Positions 6,742-9,490 of a DNA stretch of 9,490 nucleotides are shown piece after piece. Position numbers and translations under genes: made by a program. The DNA comes from Bacteroidota bacterium (GTDB lineage: Bacteria > Bacteroidota > Bacteroidia > Bacteroidales > UBA4417). Where the stretch lies: contig JAIFMH010000004.1 of assembly GCA_020048595.1 (NCBI GenBank), positions 1-9,490 of the forward strand. Direction: 5' to 3'. The notes below the pieces were generated by a model. The model was not told the DNA's origin and ran no database searches. It worked only from the letters and a program-made list of their open reading frames with translations. The first letter of the stretch is position 1. Each line of letters starts with the position of its first letter.

Positions 6742-6898
6742 TTATAACAGAGGTTTAAAAATAAATTGCTTAATCATTAAAGCAGGACTTATTTGATTTA
6801 ATAGTATTGTAACGCGAAACTGTGCATCAGATTGTATGATTGTTTTATCTTTGAGGTTCAAATATAGTGAAAATTAATGTAATTTGGAAGTGATTACG
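6742..6898. other. Divergent intergenic region between yqgE and murL
   Basis: This 157-bp AT-rich segment should contain promoters for both divergent genes. The rightward -7 box is at 6846-6853. On the minus strand, TATATTTG (complement of 6859-6866) also fits TAnnTTTG but lacks a -33 partner and would give a leader of about 110 nt for yqgE. The two boxes nearly abut, so the promoters may interfere if both are used. Confidence 0.4.
6846..6853 (+). promoter_or_regulatory. Putative -7 box for the murL-murD2 unit
   Basis: TATCTTTG matches TAnnTTTG exactly, and TGTG (6821-6824) stands 21 bp upstream as a three-of-four match to the -33 TTTG. Predicted transcription start is near 6860, about 40 nt before the murL ATG. 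Confidence 0.48.
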
Positions 6899-8293
6899 AT
6901 GAGTAAACCTGAAAAATCAACCGGACAGGAAAAATTTAACCAGCTTCGGGAGGAATATCCTTTCCTGGAATATGTTGGATATGAAGCAAAAATTGACGCT
7001 GCCGGCATACATGTGAAATATGAATTTAACCTGGCTGACAAATATACTTTTCACCCTGGATTCAGCATTCCTAAAAAGAGATTTTATCAGAATTTTCCAA
7101 CGCAGGAGTCATTACAAACCCCGCTTATTCAAAATATCCTTTTTCATATCGGGCTTATTGAACTTATAAGTTACTGGAAAGCAGCTTGTCCGCCACAAGT
7201 TATTATTAAAGGTCAAAAGCTGAATGAACAGCAGGTTTCGTGGTGGAAAAATGTTTATTACCAGGGCCTGGGAGAGTTCTTTTACACGAATGAAATTGAG
7301 ACGTCATCACAGGAATTTATGACTGTTTCTACTTCTGGTGAAACTCTTCCACCCTATGCCATCAGTCTGGATGAAACTGTTATTGTTCCGATAGGTGGTG
7401 GAAAAGATTCTGTTGTAACCCTGGAACTATTGAGTAAAAGCGAAAAAATCCGTCCTTTTATCATGAATCCACGAGGCGCAACACTTGAATGCATCCGTGT
7501 TGCCGGTTTTGGGAAAGATGGATTTATTGAAGTTAACCGGCAATTGGATCCTCTGTTATTGGAATTGAATGCACAAGGATTTCTGAATGGCCACACTCCT
7601 TTTTCTGCAATGCTGGCATTTTACAGCCTTTTGGTTTCGGCTGTTTCGGGCCACAGGCATATTGCCTTGTCAAACGAATCAAGCGCCAACGAACCTACTG
7701 TTGCTGGAACTGACGTTAATCATCAATATTCAAAATCATTCGCTTTTGAATCGGACTTCAGAGAATATGTGAAAAAATACATTTCACCAGATTTTAATTA
7801 TTTTAGTTTCCTCCGGCCGCTGAATGAGCTTCGGATAGCACAGTTATTTGCTGAGCAGGTAAAATATTATCCGGTGTTTAAGAGTTGCAACGCAGGCAGC
7901 AAAACAGATATCTGGTGCTGTAATTGTCCTAAATGCCTTTTTGCATTTACCATTCTGAGTCCGTTTATTCCGATGATTGAAATGGTTCATATATTCGGGA
8001 TAAATCTTTTTGAACTACCTCATATGCTTGGATATCTGAAGGAACTCACCGGAATTGGTGAAGTAAAACCATTTGAATGCGTGGGAACTATTGATGAAGT
8101 AAATGCAGCTTTACACATGTTTATCGCAAAGAATAAACATGAAAAATTACCTTTACTGATTGATTATTACAGCAATACAACCAACTTTTCGCAAGGCGAT
8201 ACAGGTCTTTCCGAAAAAATACTGAATGAATTTAACAATGATCATTTCCTCGAACCCAAATTTCTGGAAATCATTAAACAGAAACTCAAATGA
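6899..8293 (+). CDS. murL: MurL, UDP-MurNAc-L-Ala-L-glutamate epimerase
   Basis: This 464-residue cytoplasmic enzyme is predicted to invert the terminal L-Glu of UDP-MurNAc-L-Ala-L-Glu to D-Glu, with ATP and Mg2+ as described for Xanthomonas MurL. The N-terminal part (about 1-150) is mixed alpha/beta. The central domain starts with VPIGGGKDS (163-171), an N-type ATP-pyrophosphatase loop, followed by an alpha/beta core including SNESSANEP. Cys330, Cys340, Cys341, Cys343 and Cys346 (the last four within CCNCPKC) resemble the zinc site of QueC-like PP-loop enzymes. A helical C-terminal part follows. ATG at 6899 is preferred to TTG at 6884 because GGAAG (6886-6890) then acts as a ribosome site at 8-nt spacing. 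Its stop overlaps the next gene's start as ATGA. The neighbouring MurD-type ligase makes the MurL call much stronger. The family call rests on remembered features, not an alignment. Confidence 0.85.
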   Translation: MSKPEKSTGQEKFNQLREEYPFLEYVGYEAKIDAAGIHVKYEFNLADKYTFHPGFSIPKKRFYQNFPTQESLQTPLIQNILFHIGLIELISYWKAACPPQVIIKGQKLNEQQVSWWKNVYYQGLGEFFYTNEIETSSQEFMTVSTSGETLPPYAISLDETVIVPIGGGKDSVVTLELLSKSEKIRPFIMNPRGATLECIRVAGFGKDGFIEVNRQLDPLLLELNAQGFLNGHTPFSAMLAFYSLLVSAVSGHRHIALSNESSANEPTVAGTDVNHQYSKSFAFESDFREYVKKYISPDFNYFSFLRPLNELRIAQLFAEQVKYYPVFKSCNAGSKTDIWCCNCPKCLFAFTILSPFIPMIEMVHIFGINLFELPHMLGYLKELTGIGEVKPFECVGTIDEVNAALHMFIAKNKHEKLPLLIDYYSNTTNFSQGDTGLSEKILNEFNNDHFLEPKFLEIIKQKLK

Positions 8294-9490
8294 ACCAATT
8301 GATAAAATCCCTTTTTGAACACAAAAGCGTTGCTCTGTTGGGCTTTGGACGGGAAGGGCGGTCAACGTACAAACTACTCAGGAAAGTTTTCCCTCAGAAA
8401 TCTTTTACAATAATAGATGAGAATGATGCAGTGAGAAATGATGAAATTCTGAAAAACGATCCAAATCTTCAGTTTATTTCAGGAAAAGACTGCATGCAAG
8501 CCATTGACAATTATGATGCAGCAATTAAATCGCCGGGAATACCTTCCAATACGCTCCCCACTGAACTAAAGAAAGTTCATTTAACTTCACAAACAGATAT
8601 TTTTCTTCAGTGTTATGGCCATCAATCCATTGGTATTACAGGAACTAAAGGTAAAAGTACAACCTCAAGCCTTGTATTTCACATTCTCAAAAATGCAGGA
8701 GTAAACACTCTACTTGTTGGTAATATTGGTATTCCTCCTTTTGATTGTGTTGATGATATCGGACCTGACACGCTCATTGTGCTGGAACTCTCGTCGCATC
8801 AGCTTGAGTATATATCGCATGCTCCTCATATAGCAGTCTTCCTCAATCTTTTCCAGGAACACCTCGATCATTACTACACCTATCATGAATACCAATCGGC
8901 GAAATTCAATATCGGGAAATACCAGGGTGCTGCCGATTATTTTCTCTATAACAAGGATAATGAAACGATAACTCAACTACTGGAAAAATCAGCGGAGCTT
9001 GAAACCCAGTCGATCGCATTTTCGCTTGAACCTAAAGCAAAAACCGAATTAAAAATTGACAATCAATTCATTGAGTTACATTATGGCAGAAGAATAATCA
9101 AATTATACGACACCAGCCCTGGCCAACCGTTAAAAGGGCATCATAACCTTTACAATATAATGGCTGCGGGCGCAGCGTGCTATCTGAGTGGTATCTCTAC
9201 TATTCAGATCAGTTCGGGGATAAGATCATTTAACGGGCTGGAGCATCGTATCGAACTGGTAGGAAATTATGCTGGGATACTATGGTATAATGATTCAATT
9301 GCCACCATTCCGGAAGCAACGATAGAAGCAGTTAAGACATTGCAAATTGTTGACACTGTAATACTTGGTGGCTTCGACAGAGGTATTGAATACGCTGTTC
9401 TGTATCCTTTTTTAAATACATCCGGGATAAAAAATGTAATTTTTGTTGGAGAAGCTGGCATGCGGATGATGAAGGAATTCAATGCCTATG
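8290..9490 (+). CDS. murD2: UDP-MurNAc-L-alanine--glutamate ligase, MurD2 type (3' partial)
   Basis: This is a Mur ligase that joins glutamate to UDP-MurNAc-L-alanine with ATP in cytoplasmic peptidoglycan synthesis. Four hundred codons are present, and the last part of the C-terminal domain is cut off by the window end. Seen in order: an N-terminal Rossmann-like start (VALLGFGREG), SPGIP, the ATP loop GTKGKSTT (118-125), GNIGIP, ELSSHQLE (166-173), a LFQEHLDHY metal/ATP block, the Lys205 expected to be carbamylated, GLEHRIELV (from 316), NDSIAT (334-339) and LGGFDRG (359-365). Classical MurD has NDSKATN and GGDGK at the last two places, where D-Glu is bound, so the acceptor site differs. Adjacency to MurL therefore suggests MurD2, which uses L-Glu. 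A general annotation tool would probably call it murD. The ATG overlaps the murL stop by four bases and no ribosome site is visible, pointing to translational coupling. Confidence 0.87.
   Translation, partial: MNQLIKSLFEHKSVALLGFGREGRSTYKLLRKVFPQKSFTIIDENDAVRNDEILKNDPNLQFISGKDCMQAIDNYDAAIKSPGIPSNTLPTELKKVHLTSQTDIFLQCYGHQSIGITGTKGKSTTSSLVFHILKNAGVNTLLVGNIGIPPFDCVDDIGPDTLIVLELSSHQLEYISHAPHIAVFLNLFQEHLDHYYTYHEYQSAKFNIGKYQGAADYFLYNKDNETITQLLEKSAELETQSIAFSLEPKAKTELKIDNQFIELHYGRRIIKLYDTSPGQPLKGHHNLYNIMAAGAACYLSGISTIQISSGIRSFNGLEHRIELVGNYAGILWYNDSIATIPEATIEAVKTLQIVDTVILGGFDRGIEYAVLYPFLNTSGIKNVIFVGEAGMRMMKEFNAY

Noticed and set aside
7354..7772. Short frames on both strands inside murL
   Set aside because: The murL reading frame carries the catalytic loop and Cys cluster through this region; the alternatives show no family features.
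8153..8365. Minus-strand frame across the murL/murD2 junction
   Set aside because: It lies opposite two overlapping genes with clear motifs and has no independent support.
8710..9482. Two minus-strand frames inside the ligase gene
   Set aside because: They are opposite conserved Mur ligase blocks (ELSSHQLE, GLEHR, NDSIAT). The ligase is the real gene even though it has no stop in the window.

Overview
The window looks like chromosomal DNA from a member of the Bacteroidota, probably an environmental Bacteroidales/Marinilabiliales-type organism. The evidence is AT-rich sequence, short lipoprotein signals ending in Cys, few Shine-Dalgarno sequences, several TAnnTTTG boxes (the Bacteroidota -7 promoter element), a DUF5723-type outer-membrane protein, and an OppC-type permease with the enlarged periplasmic insert I associate with this phylum. 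No tRNA, rRNA, insertion sequence, CRISPR array or phage gene is visible.

Layout. 116-1336 (+) encodes the inner-membrane permease of a peptide/nickel-type ABC importer. It is followed by two small lipoprotein genes on the same strand, 1499-2173 and 2284-2598. The second appears to have lost its proper start: its signal peptide is split between two frames. 2801-4294 (-) encodes a large exported beta-rich protein of the DUF5723 type. 4497-5348 and 5355-5978 (+) form a tight two-gene unit, an uncharacterised multi-pass membrane protein and a rhomboid intramembrane serine protease with its catalytic residues intact. A GC-stemmed hairpin at 6081-6111, suited to terminating from both sides, separates the rhomboid gene from the convergent yqgE/algH-family gene (6178-6741, -). 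Divergent from yqgE, 6899-8293 (+) and 8290-9490 (+, running off the window) overlap by ATGA and encode MurL and a MurD2-type ligase.

Most informative is the last pair. In the alternative peptidoglycan pathway described in Xanthomonas, MurD2 adds L-glutamate to UDP-MurNAc-L-alanine and MurL then epimerises that terminal residue to D-glutamate using ATP, so free D-Glu from glutamate racemase (MurI) is not needed. Here both steps appear to be encoded as one translationally coupled unit in a Bacteroidota genome. The ligase departs from classical MurD in its amino-acid-binding loops. MurL shows an N-type ATP pyrophosphatase loop plus a QueC-like cysteine cluster.

The other genes are a loose collection of envelope functions (peptide import, lipoproteins, outer-membrane protein, rhomboid protease). 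No single system visibly ties them to the murL pair. Intergenic stretches are all under about 210 bp, and their contents are listed individually.
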